Assembly: GCA_023053575.1 (NCBI GenBank)
Contig: JAKZAP010000007.1
Coordinates: 25,569,464 to 25,633,463 of the forward strand
From: Branchinecta lynchi
Taxonomy: Eukaryota > Arthropoda > Branchiopoda > Anostraca > Branchinectidae
Direction: 5' to 3'
DNA: 64,000 nt
Position numbers and translations under genes: made by a program
In this document: one piece after another, positions 41,201-51,560 of the stretch
Numbering within the stretch: position 1 is the stretch's first letter
Layout: every line of letters starts with the position of its first letter
Notes under the pieces: model-generated
Database searches by the model: none
Seen by the model: the letters and a program-made list of their open reading frames with translations, nothing else
What the model was told of the DNA's origin: nothing

Positions 41201-41694
41201 TTGAAAACAACCGTTCAACCGTATAGAACACCGTTCAGTAGAAGTGCTGTTGTTGATGCCGAAATCAAGCGCATGCTCAACTCAAAGATAATTCGGCCTT
41301 CGCGCAGTAGTTTCGCATTTCCAATCGTCGTCGTCCCAAAGAAGGATTCTAGCATCCGGATTTGTATTGACTATAGGGAACTTAACAAGATCACGTTGGA
41401 CCCTGGCCCATACCCTATGCCTCGGGTAGACGATTTGCTTGTGCGAGTAGGACGTGCGAAATACCTGACGATAATCGATCTTATGAAAGGGTACTGGCAA
41501 ATCCCTTTACACGAGGATAGCATCGAGAAAACTGCATTTGTAACGCATTCCGGGCACTACGAGTTTCTCACAATGCCGTTCGGATTGCGCGATTAGTGCG
41601 CCACATTTCAAGCCCTTTTAGACAAGGTGCTGGATGGTGCACAAATGTACGCTGGTGCGTATTATGACGACTGTTTAGTTTTCTCGGAAATGTG
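41201..41694 (+). pseudogene. Ty3/gypsy reverse transcriptase
   Basis: From KTTVQPYRTPFSRSAVVDAE and MLNSKIIRPSRSSFAFPIVV, then VPKKDSSIRICIDYRELNKI, DLMKGYWQIPLHEDSIEKTA, FLTMPFGLRD. A stop at 41596 falls where GLRNAPATFQ is expected (GLRD-stop-CATFQALLDKVL), and the catalytic box AYYDDCLVFSE is at about 41660-41692. The element ends abruptly just after it. All RT boxes up to YxDD are present; RNase H is missing. Confidence 0.88.
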
Positions 41695-42940
41695 AATCTG
41701 ACCAAAACGCGAATCCAGAAAATTGTAAATTCGGATTTTATACCAAGTCTAATGCATGTCAATACCATGTCAGGCAGTCAAGTCAGACAGGTTGAAGACA
41801 GGAGGGGAAGAAATTCAGGAGAGCGGTCTCGGTCTCGCTCTATCTCCGTCTCGAGATCCGTCAAGGCGCAATTTAACTCCTTATACGATATTCGACAAAA
41901 ACCTCGCAGTGCCCGTTGTGTCTGCTTCCAATTTGACATTGGGCTTTTAAGGGTAGTCTCGTGGTGGAATCAGACATCAGATTGGGATTTCTCGTCCCCA
42001 GAAATCTTTTGAAGCACCAAATTTTCATCTCTCCAAGATTGTTGCTAAAAGGATGGCGAACGCGAATAAAGTAAAGTGTATTTTGTCCGGCAAAAAAATT
42101 CGCCTGTTTCTCTTCCGTTTTCGCTAAATTGCAAGCTCCTATTTATCTTCGGCAGGTCTTCACTGTCCAACAAACATTTTACTGAAGACAAGTCACGTTG
42201 TCCATAAGAGTGTCTGGCGACTTTTTCTTGCGGGCTATAGATACCTCAATCATCTTTGAGTTCTGTTTTACCTTTGATTAAACCTTTAGAACTTTCAGAT
42301 CTACAAAAGTTGTTTTGTTCTTTTTATTTTTGGGGTCTAAGTGTACAATTTTCCCACAACAGGGAGAGCAGACCCACTATCTTTATTCCTGTAAAAATTT
42401 GTAACTCCTTTTCCATATTTAGGGAGATATGGTACATGTAAGATTCACGGTATCAGTCCTCTTCCTGTAGCTACTAGATACTGGGATGTCTTTTGTGATG
42501 TGCCAGATCTAAAGCTACTAAAGCTGTCTTACATCCCCGTGAATGCGATCCCGTTGAAGGCTTAAGGACTTTTTTTTGTCGGATTTGGAGATTAATTAGT
42601 GTGTTTTTTTTAATGACATTTTTAAGTTTGTCATGCCTTTGTAATCGAACTTGTTTTGCTGAGAATGTTGATTTCAATTTGCTTGCACTGAAGAGGGCTT
42701 CTGCTAAAGGGAAGTTGAAATATCCCCTTTCGAGGAGTCTCCTTCAATGCTTCCATTACATCTTGACTGCCTTAGATTTTTGTTTCTGCGGATTAGAATT
42801 CCTGTTCAAATTGCAAAAATAACATGTTTTCACAATGATTTAAGTCCTACTGGCAGTTTGAATGGGCTAGTCTGCAGCTACACATATATAAAAAAAGAGT
42901 GATAACACTACAGATAGAAGGATTTCAAATGATCTTGAAG
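41695..42940. other. Unassigned
   Basis: Several short frames, none with a family motif. The stretch may include eroded LINE-A sequence leading into the 3' end at 43 kb. Confidence 0.35.
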
Positions 42941-42959
42941 CCAATTACATTATTGCTTA

Positions 42960-43495
42960 TTCTATTTACAGTCAACGTTCTTTACACTTCAAAAAAAAAG
43001 AACAACAAATAAGGTTCACAAGCAACCGACAATGGAACAAACACTCTTCGGTTCTTCAAGAAGTTTATAAATCAATCCGTAGCTCCTATGGACGCATCGT
43101 CCCCAAAGCGCTATAATCGTAAAGCATTGGGAAATTTAACGCACCTTCTGTGCTACTTCTATACTATTTCGTTCTGGTATCATTTGTGTTCTGCGAAAGA
43201 AGAGATCATGTTATTTTAAATATGCGAAGCAGATGCTCCACTTGTCGAAATTATGTCATAACCATACATTGACGGAGAAATTCAAAATTCAAGATGCAAG
43301 CGTGACCCTTTTGGATATTTCCTCATCGCTTTCTAAAATCATGGACAACAGGGCCCAACCAGCGCACGACGTCGTCCACTGCTTCCTGACCGAAGATTGA
43401 AAATCAAGTGTCTTTTCCTGTGTGTTTAGGTGTTTTGTTTATTCTCTTCATATACTCCACCTTTTCAAAATTGCGGGTCATAAATAAATTACATA
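42960..43495 (+). mobile_element. LINE-A 3' end
   Basis: SSYGRIVPKAL and EKFKIQDASVTLLDIS then HDVVHCFLTED-stop align with RFGYGRLVPNR and SNFKVQDSINTLFRS ... HEIISQFFIPEPD-stop of the 5.7-kb copy. The tail at 43449-43495 is CTCCACCTTTTCAAAATTGC then GGGTCATAAATAAATTAC. Confidence 0.75.
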
Positions 43496-43499
43496 CCTA

Positions 43500-43791
43500 C
43501 TTATTACGACTAAAGCCGAATACTCGTACCACAAAGATAGTAGCTACCAAGAAAATAGTTATTATTAGTTACAGTTTACAGCGTAGTAACTTTTCACGAG
43601 GTTGGAACGAAACACTATCTAATAGTAACTATAGTAAGAAGGATGGAACACACTCCTAGTGATGCAGATAGAAAGAACCCAGATGGACAAGCTGAATACT
43701 GACAAAAGCAAGAAGGTTAGACACACAAATCTTCTGAGACTAACAACTAATACTTTGCAGGAGAACAAAATGGGGTTTTTCAGAAGTATAA
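43500..43791. other. Unassigned spacer
   Basis: No features seen. Confidence 0.4.
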
Positions 43792-44349
43792 TTTTTTCGT
43801 TTGTTCTGCTGAAATGAGATTCTGATGGGAGGATTAGAGAGAAACAGTCTGGTGACTAGATCTGAAGGGATTTCAAACTCCCGTAAATAGCAGAACCTGC
43901 AAAAAGTCCAGAAATATTTTGTTCCATTTATTTTGGCAGCAAAAATTCCCCGCAACCTGTAGGATGAGTTTCTTTCTGCTGTTTTGCAAGTTATTGAATT
44001 TTTGGTCTTACTGCTCTTGACTGTCTGGACAGCATGTTTCTTATTTCAACCTCCATGTCTGGGTCTTCAATTTTTTCGTTTGTTCTGCTGAAATGAGATT
44101 CTGATGGGAGGATTAGAGACAAACAGTCTGGTGACTAGATCTGAAGGGATATCAAACTCCTGTAAATAGCAGAACCTGCAAAAAGTCCAGAAATATTTTG
44201 TTCCATTTATTTTGGCAGCAAAAATTCCCCGCAACCTGTAGGATGAGTTTCTTTCTGCTGTTTTGCAAGTTATTGAATTTTTGGTCGTACTGCTCTTGAC
44301 TGTCTGGACAGCATGTTTCTTATTTCAACCTCCATGTCTGGGTCTTCAG
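43792..44349. repeat. 279-bp near-perfect tandem duplication
   Basis: Copies at 43792-44070 and 44071-44349, both beginning TTTTTTCGTTTGTTCTGCTG and ending CATGTCTGGGTCTTCA. Only a handful of substitutions separate them, so the event is recent. No recognisable protein. Confidence 0.9.
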
Positions 44350-44851
44350 CCCCAGTTGACAAAAGATGTGCCAGTGTGGCTACAAGCAGGCGTCATCAAA
44401 ATGATCCTTTTTTATCTCCAGAAAACCAGGGTGTGACTAACGAGTTCGTGGCCATATAAGAATGTTCACCAAACCATCCTGATTGGTTGCCATGTTTTCA
44501 GAGTTTAAAATTTCCCGCCACTGTCCGTTGGAGCAGCTTATAAATCGGCTTTGCTTTTCGAACCCACAGTCCAAAGTCCACAGCCAAAGTGTGCAAAAAC
44601 GCCTCATTAGCACACAGGCCAACTGCTACGACTACAGTCCACAAGAATGCAAAAACGCAGCTTGTGAAAACAAAATTTGACTACCATCCTTGGTCGGGCA
44701 CTTGGAAGGGAGATCCAAGACAAGTGTTCTTGTTAGTTTCATTCAGATACAATAGTTCTGGATTACATCCCTCTTCACTTCCGCATTGTCCCCTAGGTAC
44801 CAAGTTTTATTCTTCTAGCAACTGACCGAAAGATAGACTGAGGAAAAACGA

Positions 44852-45637
44852 TTGGCAAATGAGAAACTTTACATTTGTAAAGTTTTCCTGCGATCTCCAT
44901 CGACGTATGAAGCACTGAGGAATTTCCAAATACCCCAATTTCCAAGCGCGAAGCAGCAAGCAAGAAATAATGAGACACTTACTGACAGCCATAAAAATCT
45001 AGAGGAGTGTTATTTGTATGAGAAAGTGAGCAAAGAAATATCAACTTTTAGCTTGAAACCAGTGTTACAAGAAAGAGTAATGGTTTTCAACGAAGTAAAA
45101 GTTACAGATGAAGTGGTTAGGAGTTCGAACACACACGTTTTCTGAAAGTGCGGAATCAGCGACGTTGAGAGATTTATATTGACATAAGACTGGTCTGGGG
45201 ACTTATCGAAGAACCACGATGTCATGAGACCGCACTTCACATCATCGGCTGCATTTGTTGTCTGGGAAGTCCAAGTACACTTAATTAGAGCCTTACTTCA
45301 GTTTGAGAAACCTAACTTTAAAGTTCGTGGACTGTGCGACGGGGCTGTCACCAATATGTCACTCATCAAAGAGTTGCGTGAGAGCTCCAAAAGATATTTG
45401 GGTCTGAGAAAAGATGCAGATGCGGTGAAAGCTTGGTTCACTCACCCACTTCGTCAGGTCGAAAAAGTGGCTTGCTCATATGTGTTTCTAATCAGGAAAG
45501 TACAGAACATTTTAGACTGCGATGATCACCGGAATTCCACAGTGCCCGAAACCGGTCCGATTCTGTCACTGATGAATCTAGGTTTTGTTCTGCTCACCAA
45601 GTTTCTTCCCAATCGATCGACTCTAAGCGTTTTATAA
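44852..45637 (+). pseudogene. P-superfamily (THAP9-like) transposase remnant
   Basis: 44852-45145 carries LRSPSTYEALRNFQIPQFPS (the SPxTYExLRxxxxLPSxxTL region) and LQERVMVFNEVKVTDEVVRS (the DExxV box around the first catalytic acidic residue; here N replaces D). 45224-45637 carries LIRALLQFEKPNFKVRGLCD then GAVTNMSLIKELRES, the DGAxTN box with the second catalytic aspartate. AWFTHPLRQVEKVACSYVFL and IRKVQNIL follow, in the place of HPxxP..xIxFFxDPPHLIKxxRN. One frameshift and a stop lie between the halves. The THAP DNA-binding domain is not seen. Family E repeat truncates it at about 45640. Confidence 0.72.
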
Positions 45638-45925
45638 GATTTTCGGTTCCAATCCCCCACATTCATCGAATCCGATTCGGACATCAAATGGGACATCCGA
45701 AACATGAAGTCTTTCCAGATATCAAGTTTTATTAAGATCCGATCCGGGTTCCAAAGTTACACATACCTCAAGATTCCGATACCCCTTGCCTCTACGGTGG
45801 TCGGATTGGGAAACTGATTATTTCCAAGTTGGAAATGGTCGAACTACAGACAGATCGAATCCTGGTATGCCTGCCAAGTTTCATCGTCCTAGCCTTTCTG
45901 GAAAAGTGATCGGTATATGGCTCTT
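45638..45925 (+). repeat. Family E dispersed repeat, copy 2
   Basis: GGTTCCAATCCCCCACATTC, GGTCGGATTGGGAAACTGAT, TTTCCAAGTTGGAAATGGTC, GGTATGCCTGCCAAGTTTCA and GTGATCGGTATATGGCTCTT in the same order as copy 1. Confidence 0.6.
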
Positions 45926-46130
45926 GAGCGAAGCTGCGAAGACTTTAGCCTGCGAAGCTTGAGCGAAGCTGCAAGGGCCATAAAAACGAGTTAACTTTCT
46001 TCGCACATGATTCTGAAAGTCGCCAGGAGAGCCTCGAAATAACCCAAAAGTTTCAAGACAGATACATAGTCTTTTATCATTGAAAAATATCGTACCACTT
46101 GTATGGAAAGCGTTCAAGCTGGCTGATCAA
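45926..46130. repeat. Short tandem motif CTTGAGCGAAGCTGC and spacer
   Basis: CTTGAGCGAAGCTGCRAAG occurs at about 45926 and 45958. The remainder is unassigned. Confidence 0.5.
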
Positions 46131-46149
46131 TCTTGCCCCGGCAAATGTG

Positions 46150-47540
46150 GAAATAGTTTGGCAAAAGAAGTTGGAAGTAGGGGCATCGGCATGGGCTGAA
46201 TGCGTTTTAGAGGTTTCTTTTTTGCCGGACAAGTAGTTCCGGCAAAGTAGACTGAACGGTTCGATGTCGGGGCCGAGTGGACCATGGTCACTGAAGCGGA
46301 GAACATCGGAAAAGCTTTTTCTTCAGGCACCCCTTTAGTTGGCCGGCCCACACTATCACATTTGGGATATAGACTACCTGAGATCACCGGCCTTGCGCAC
46401 ATCTTAATGGACAGCCCTATGCGGGTATGCTCGGATGAGTGGGCCATAAAAACCGGTCTTCTGCGAGGCTGGACCGACTTCCGCCCAGGACGCGGTTTGA
46501 GATACGTTCCTCTGCGGGGCACCGAGCGCGAATTCGTGCGGCAGATGACCACCACTGCTGCTGTAGCCTGGACGCGACATTACAACGACGTTCCGATAGC
46601 CATCGAAAACAACGGCGGTACTTTAGCTGGTGTGCCTACTCCAGACGGTTTTCCTTTCCAAGGGGTGGGAGTGCCTAGACCCGGATCGCTCTCTGCATAT
46701 ACATCTTTCGCGGGCATGGATTCCTTGGACGACACCATCGTAGTGCCTAATTGGTGGGGACGGTTGCCTAATGCCCAGCGGCTGTTTGCGCTATGGGTTA
46801 CGCTAATGGCACCTTGGCCTTTGTGTCATTTCAGTGTGCAATTTGACTGCACTAATGCGGCAGCAAACCCTTTAGTCCCCGGCCCTCCTGCTATTCCTGG
46901 TGGGCCACCTGTCCCCCCTCCTGCTAACCAGTCGTTCACGTGGATTGGAGGATTGACCAGCCTGCCCGGCATACTAGACCTACGCGTCCTCCTGCCTCGC
47001 AGAAACACCGCTCGATGCGCCTTAGTGGAGTATCTGATGTCGTGGATCAACGAATTCAGGTCGGAGGATGTGATCGCTCTGTCGAGTATGTTCCTCAAAT
47101 ATGGGATCTTCACTACCGCCCAGATGGGCATGGCCGCTGAGGCCCTTGCCGTATTTAGCGTGCGTAAGGGAACTCTTTTCTCTCGCGGGCCGGCCGTCGC
47201 TTTCACGGCAACATTGGCTCAAGCTCAGGCCTCCTTTACGGCCGGCATCGGGGGTATAGAGCCTTGTTTGGATTCATGGACCTGGGCAGGGGACCGCGTG
47301 CCTCGTCTACCCGGCGGCTTCAACTGGTCAGCTGACACAAGGACCGGCCCCTTCCACGGTTGCGTAGCTTCTGCCGACCCTTGCCCTCTGGGTCGGCAGA
47401 AGCTACGCAACCGTGGAAGGGGCCTTGCCCTCTGGGCAAGATGCAACTATCTGGATCAGACATCAAACTTTCGGGATACCGTCGAAACCTGTGGTCTTGT
47501 TTATGACGATATCGGATTTTCCGGACCCACCAAAGACTGA
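46150..47540 (+). CDS. GC-rich 418-codon open frame, possibly endogenous viral capsid-like
   Basis: The ATG at 46284 opens 418 codons to 47540. The GC content and coding-like composition are clearly higher than the flanks. The coding signal extends upstream: 46251-46283 is in frame, and the frames before it read FFFAGQVVPAK with stops, so the Met is probably internal to a once longer protein. Notable segments: LDDTIVVPNWWGRLPNAQRL, LMAPWPLCHFSVQFDCTNAA, a Pro/Gly loop (PGPPAIPGGPPVPPPANQSF), SWINEFRSEDVIALSSMFLK. No transmembrane segment or enzyme motif is seen. Hydrophobic, Trp/Pro-rich composition with a flexible loop suggests a structural protein; a toti-like dsRNA virus coat protein is my guess, not a demonstrated match. 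The true C-terminus is disturbed at 47346-47424 by an inverted repeat, after which the frame is probably not original. Confidence 0.4.
47346..47424. repeat. Perfect 35-bp inverted repeat with 9-nt loop
   Basis: Left arm 47346-47380 (GGCCCCTTCCACGGTTGCGT...), loop 47381-47389 (TTGCCCTCT), right arm 47390-47424, exactly complementary. The loop sequence TTGCCCTCTGGG is repeated right after the right arm (47425-47436). This is the pattern left by template-switching or snap-back synthesis. Confidence 0.92.
47468..47502 (+). repeat. Family D right-end-like motif
   Basis: TTTCGGGATACCGTCGAAAC then CTGTGGTCTTGTTT, resembling the closing motif of family D (TTTTGGGATCCCATCGAAAC). Confidence 0.5.
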
Positions 47541-48640
47541 AGAACATGATAGACGCCCTACACCCCTCTGGGCCAAGGTTGTAAGTGCGAAGTTCCATTG
47601 GATTTCGGTTGGAAAACAATTGAGTGGATATTCGAAGGTGATCTAAAAAGAGCCGCGAAGGGTTAGCCAGGTCGATTCCCCATGCTAGATAGAGCGTACG
47701 TTGAAAGAGACTTCTGGAAAAAAACTCAACTTTTACCCTACCAAGGATATACAGGTAAGATTTTTCCTTTATAGTTGAATTCTAACAAACCTCTGTGGCT
47801 ACTTGTTCAAACTTACTAACTGGTGATTGTTCCTAAGAAGTTTATTTTAATTTTCGAATAAGGCTAGACAGAGAAAGAAATTTGAATACACGGACTATAC
47901 ATGTCCCCTTGCCTCTGTATCAAAGCTCTACTGGGCTTTGGCTGTATTCTAGTTAAAATATTTATCTTGCGAGAAAATAATTATCAGATATGGATTCAGC
48001 TTTGCTTACCCCGAAATCGACCATATAATTACCTTTTGACTACTAAAAGGGATTTTGTTTTTTTCGTCGCGTAGTCTAGTAGTGACGTTTGGAACCTCCG
48101 CTACCTCCACTGGTTTCACGACAAATAAATTTAAGACAAGTTGCGGAAAATTCTAATGTCTGCAAAAGCGTTGGTTCAATTACCAACAAAGTAAAGATTT
48201 TGAAATGTTCGATTCCAGACTGCAGAATCACATCCGAAGACAGCCAATCACATCCGAAGATAGCCAATCACATCGAAGATAGACGTCTATTCCGTGCTAC
48301 CCCGAATAGGTTCATTTGTGGAAGGGCCTAGTCATCAGAGAATTTGGCCAGCACTCCACCAATCAATTAGCAAGTTCGAGCTATCAACTGGCTATGTTCA
48401 CACATTATTTATAATCAGTGAGAAACTGTGCAAACTACAAAAAAGAGAACACAAACAGCTAATGAAGTGAAAAAATAATGGTAACTATCCACATTATTTT
48501 TACGAAAAACAGTTCTTCACTTTCCCTCTATCCTAAGCCAACAAAATTTTTCACTTTCCCTCCATCCTAACCAAACAAAAACATTATTTTTTCCGACAGA
48601 ACAATCTTTTGGAAAGAAAACTACCGCGAAGCGAACACAG
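47541..48640. other. Unassigned
   Basis: Contains a small direct repeat (ACATCCGAAGAYAGCCAATC near 48230-48270) and a duplicated TTTTTCACTTTCCCTCYATCCTA near 48519-48570. No gene. Confidence 0.35.
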
Positions 48641-48649
48641 CTATTTCTT

Positions 48650-48924
48650 TCGGACGGCGAGGACCCCAAGAAGGAAGGCCCGGTATCCACATTGCCAGCA
48701 TTTGTTCCATAAGAGCACATGAGGAAATTCTGCAAGTGCGACTGTCTTACCGGTCACCACGTAAACCACGACCGGTCAGACTTGCTGTTGACTTCTTTAA
48801 CCCCTCTTACGACAACCAAGCTCCAAAAAAATCCAAGGAGGAGAGCCGCAGCGACCATTGCCGAAGAAAGCAGCGAACGGTTACACAAGCAGCGTGTAGC
48901 TGTGGTTACAGTAAGCATGAATGA
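48650..48924 (+). other. Possible exon, Arg/Lys-rich
   Basis: An open frame reads HIASICSIRAHEEILQVRLS then YRSPRKPRPVRLAVDFFNPS and YDNQAPKKSKEE to a stop at 48922. No family is recognised. It could be an old transposon or host exon. Confidence 0.25.
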
Positions 48925-49099
48925 CATCAGCGTTAAAAGAATTTGAATGGGTTGATTAAAACTTACGATCTTGCTCTAGATGTGAGAAATGAAGTTCCCA
49001 ACTGCCCTATCCCTACTTACGAACCTCGATTTTATGTGCTTTTCTCAGTCTAGGTACTCCTTAACTTTCGTATGTTTATTCCGGAATCATTGCACACCG

Positions 49100-49271
49100 A
49101 GCAACGCAGCTGTGTTGGCTTTTGTTTCCTCGGATACTTACGACGAAGAACAGGTCATTTCGTCGAACGTTATCCAGCGACTTCTGAAGAAGATTGAAAT
49201 TCTTCCTGCAAGAAACTTGCTCCTCTACGAGAAGAGCAAACCTCTGAAGAAGGCTCTGTCAGAGCACAATG
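49100..49271 (+). other. Possible host exon
   Basis: An open frame includes SSDTYDEEQVISSNVIQRLL then KKIEILPARNLLLYEKSKPL and KKALSEHN, ending CACAATG|GTAAGAG, a good donor. Codon-like composition and helical periodicity suggest a real exon. The upstream acceptor is uncertain, and no partner exon is identified. Confidence 0.35.
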
Positions 49272-49530
49272 GTAAGAGAACAGCTTATGGTAATGACAGA
49301 ACTGATCCGTGAATCGATGACAAATCGATGAAATTGAGAAACAGAAACTGTTTTAAAAAAAAAGTTTACCCGTTTGTTGTATTTAAAAAATTCAACTTAC
49401 GCCGTAGTTTTAGGGTAGCGTGTAGAAGCGCCGGGTAAGTAAGGGCGGTAGTGCACTAGGCTTAAAATTAACATAACAATACTTTTATCCACAAATATAC
49501 TCTGTATAATGTAAATCAGAATCAGCAGTC

Positions 49531-49605
49531 TGACGTCGACTAAATTTTAGGTAACTGACGTCGGTTAGCCGGAAGCAGACTGACGTCGACTACAAGTTTA
49601 GCTGG
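49531..49605. repeat. Three 25-bp-spaced TGACGTCG motifs
   Basis: TGACGTCGACTA at 49531 and 49581 and TGACGTCGGTTA at 49556: exact 25-bp steps. TGACGTCA-like cores resemble CREB/ATF sites, but tandem repetition is the simplest explanation. Confidence 0.65.
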
Positions 49606-50073
49606 ATATGATTTTGAATCTTGACTTGTGCGAATAAATTGTAGGAAGTATCTACTTTGCTATGTACATAGACTTAGTCGAGTTCTTTCATAGGGACCAA
49701 TACAACAGTTCTCTAACCAACAACGATTTAGGCCTCAAGGTCTAATAACGACTTATATCTCAAAATCTAAGGTTCTAAACTAAACCAACCACGCGGTTCT
49801 ACTACCATTAAATGCAAGAAAACGGAATTATGCTTCGGTTAATATGCTGTTACTATATGGAATATATAAGAACGATAATTTCTTGCGATTAAAGTGTTCA
49901 GTAAGTCCTAGCTTAACCTAGTCCCGAAAATATACATTCAGGTCCAGGCAGTTGGATTGTCGAGTTCTCCGTAGGAGTACTCGAATCTCGCAGAAACTTG
50001 TACACTCTATTCTAAAAACATCAGTTATGACTCACAATTTCTTCCTTTCCTAGCCGCGCTCTGTCCGCTGGAG

Positions 50074-50400
50074 TAGTTTTTGGGATCCCAAAACGTAGGT
50101 GGACGGATAACTATGACATAAATGTCCGTCTTTCTGTGAGCACGATACCTCTCGAAGAGAATGAGACATTTTGATATAGCTTGGTGTAAGGATTCATAGA
50201 GTCAAGGGGAAGGTCAAGTTCGTAGATAACATTTAGGGGTGGGGGTTTCATATTAAGGGGCTATGGACTATTGACATAGTGGATTTAGGGGTAAGGAAAA
50301 ATGTTGAATCCGAATATGAAACTTATTTTCTCAACGGACAAGTATTTCACCCAGTACCCGGCGAAAACTTAAAACAAAATTTTAGACCAGTCTTCGGCTT
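50074..50400 (+). repeat. Family D left-end copy
   Basis: AGTTTTTGGGATCCCAAAAC then GTAGGTGGACGGATAACTAT, followed by GTCCGTCTTTCTGTGAGCAC and one repeat unit (GAATATGAAACTTATTTTCT). The right end is missing. Confidence 0.7.
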
Positions 50401-50635
50401 TAGCAGTCCTACCCCCTTTTCACAAACTTCAGCATTCATTTGTGTATTCTGTGTGACGTCGGAGAGATCTAGAGAAATCGAAGGTATTCAAACCAGGAAA
50501 AATCAAGCGAGGATGTTGTTCAATGAGAATTCACTGTATAGGTCAAGATCGTAGATCGGTCTTTTAGTCCTATCTTTAGGGGCAGAGGATGGGCTTGTAA
50601 TTTACGGTAGAAACATGTATGTTTCATAAGCTAAT
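50401..50635. other. Unassigned spacer
   Basis: Continuation of eroded family D type sequence; no gene. Confidence 0.35.
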
Positions 50636-50725
50636 AAGATAAGATAAGATGTATTTACAATAAGAGCTAAAGGCAAGGTCTTTGTCTCAAGCCTTGATAT
50701 CATCTGGGTCTCAAGTTACAGGTGA
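50636..50725 (-). mobile_element. LINE-B 3' end fragment
   Basis: Minus strand: CCTTGCCTTTAGCTCTTATT then GTAAATACATCTTATCTTAT, like the LINE-B 3' ends at 12.3 kb and, more distantly, 35.03 kb. A short, strongly truncated insertion. Confidence 0.5.
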
Positions 50726-51159
50726 GAAACCAAGTATGATGGAAAAAAAAAGAACTTTCATTCCCATTTTTCCAGGGGAACGATAGCTGCCATGTACGTG
50801 CTCGAAGACAAGAAGGTCCAGAAAGGGACGGAAATAAAGGATATCACCCACGAAATAGATGGCTGCAAACAAGGCACGAGGTCCAGAAACTAAATGCAGA
50901 ATATTGCAGTTGCAATCTTGAGCATAAAAGGAAGAAAGAAAAACACTGTTTGTTAGGTGAGGAATAAGTAAGCGAAGTGAGCCCTCCTTTGTGTTCTACT
51001 GCTAACTTCAGTATTGAAATTGCGCATGACATAGGCACTTCAAGCATAGAACCTTCTTAGCACATCCAGGCAGATTGAATTCAAACCAACAAGCGGCTAA
51101 TGAGAAAGTACTCGTTAGTTCTGCAATTGACAAACTGGAGCCAGTTTCTGCTCCTATAA

Positions 51160-51560
51160 ACTAAAGTCTGCATTTATAGAAAGGCTGTCCGATCAGTCCT
51201 ATTCTATGGTGCTGAATCATAGTCTATAAAAGCAGCACGGGGGCGAGCTGTTGAAACTTTCAACCATCGATGCCTTCTTTACATCCTCAGAGTGAGATTT
51301 GCAGATAGAGTATCGAACGATAAAGTCCGCCGTCAAAAGAAAAAGTCATCAAAATCCGTCACCTACGTTGGCTTGGTCGCGTCCTCTGGCGCCTAAATGA
51401 CCGCCTAGTCAAACAAGTTCTACTAGTAGAGACCGGGTGGTCAACTCAAGAATTGGTGGACGACCGTCAAAAAGGGCCTTGAGCCTGTAGGCGGTTTCCG
51501 CCGCTTCAGCAGAAGATGGGACAACTGCTGGCTAGATTTTGCCCAGTTATTATTCCACCT
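51160..51560 (+). pseudogene. Third LINE family, post-RT fragment
   Basis: Reading across shifts: VLFYGAES, GRAVETFNHRCLLYILRVRF then ADRVSNDKVRRQK, IRHLRWLGRVLWRLNDRLVK, QVLLVETGWSTQELVDDRQK. The order FDHRCLRxILRIxxxDRVSNxxVRxR...RRLRWLGHVLRMxxxRLPRxxLL is the conserved post-RT region of RTE-like and related LINEs. No RT catalytic box is present. Confidence 0.75.

Noticed and set aside
46127..46555. 142-codon minus-strand frame
   Set aside because: Shadow of the 418-codon plus-strand frame, Arg/Pro-rich as expected for an antisense frame.
46284..47540. Bacterial contamination as the source of the GC-rich frame
   Set aside because: Both flanks are continuous with decayed eukaryotic repeats, there is no bacterial-type gene neighbour, and the N-terminal side is eroded.
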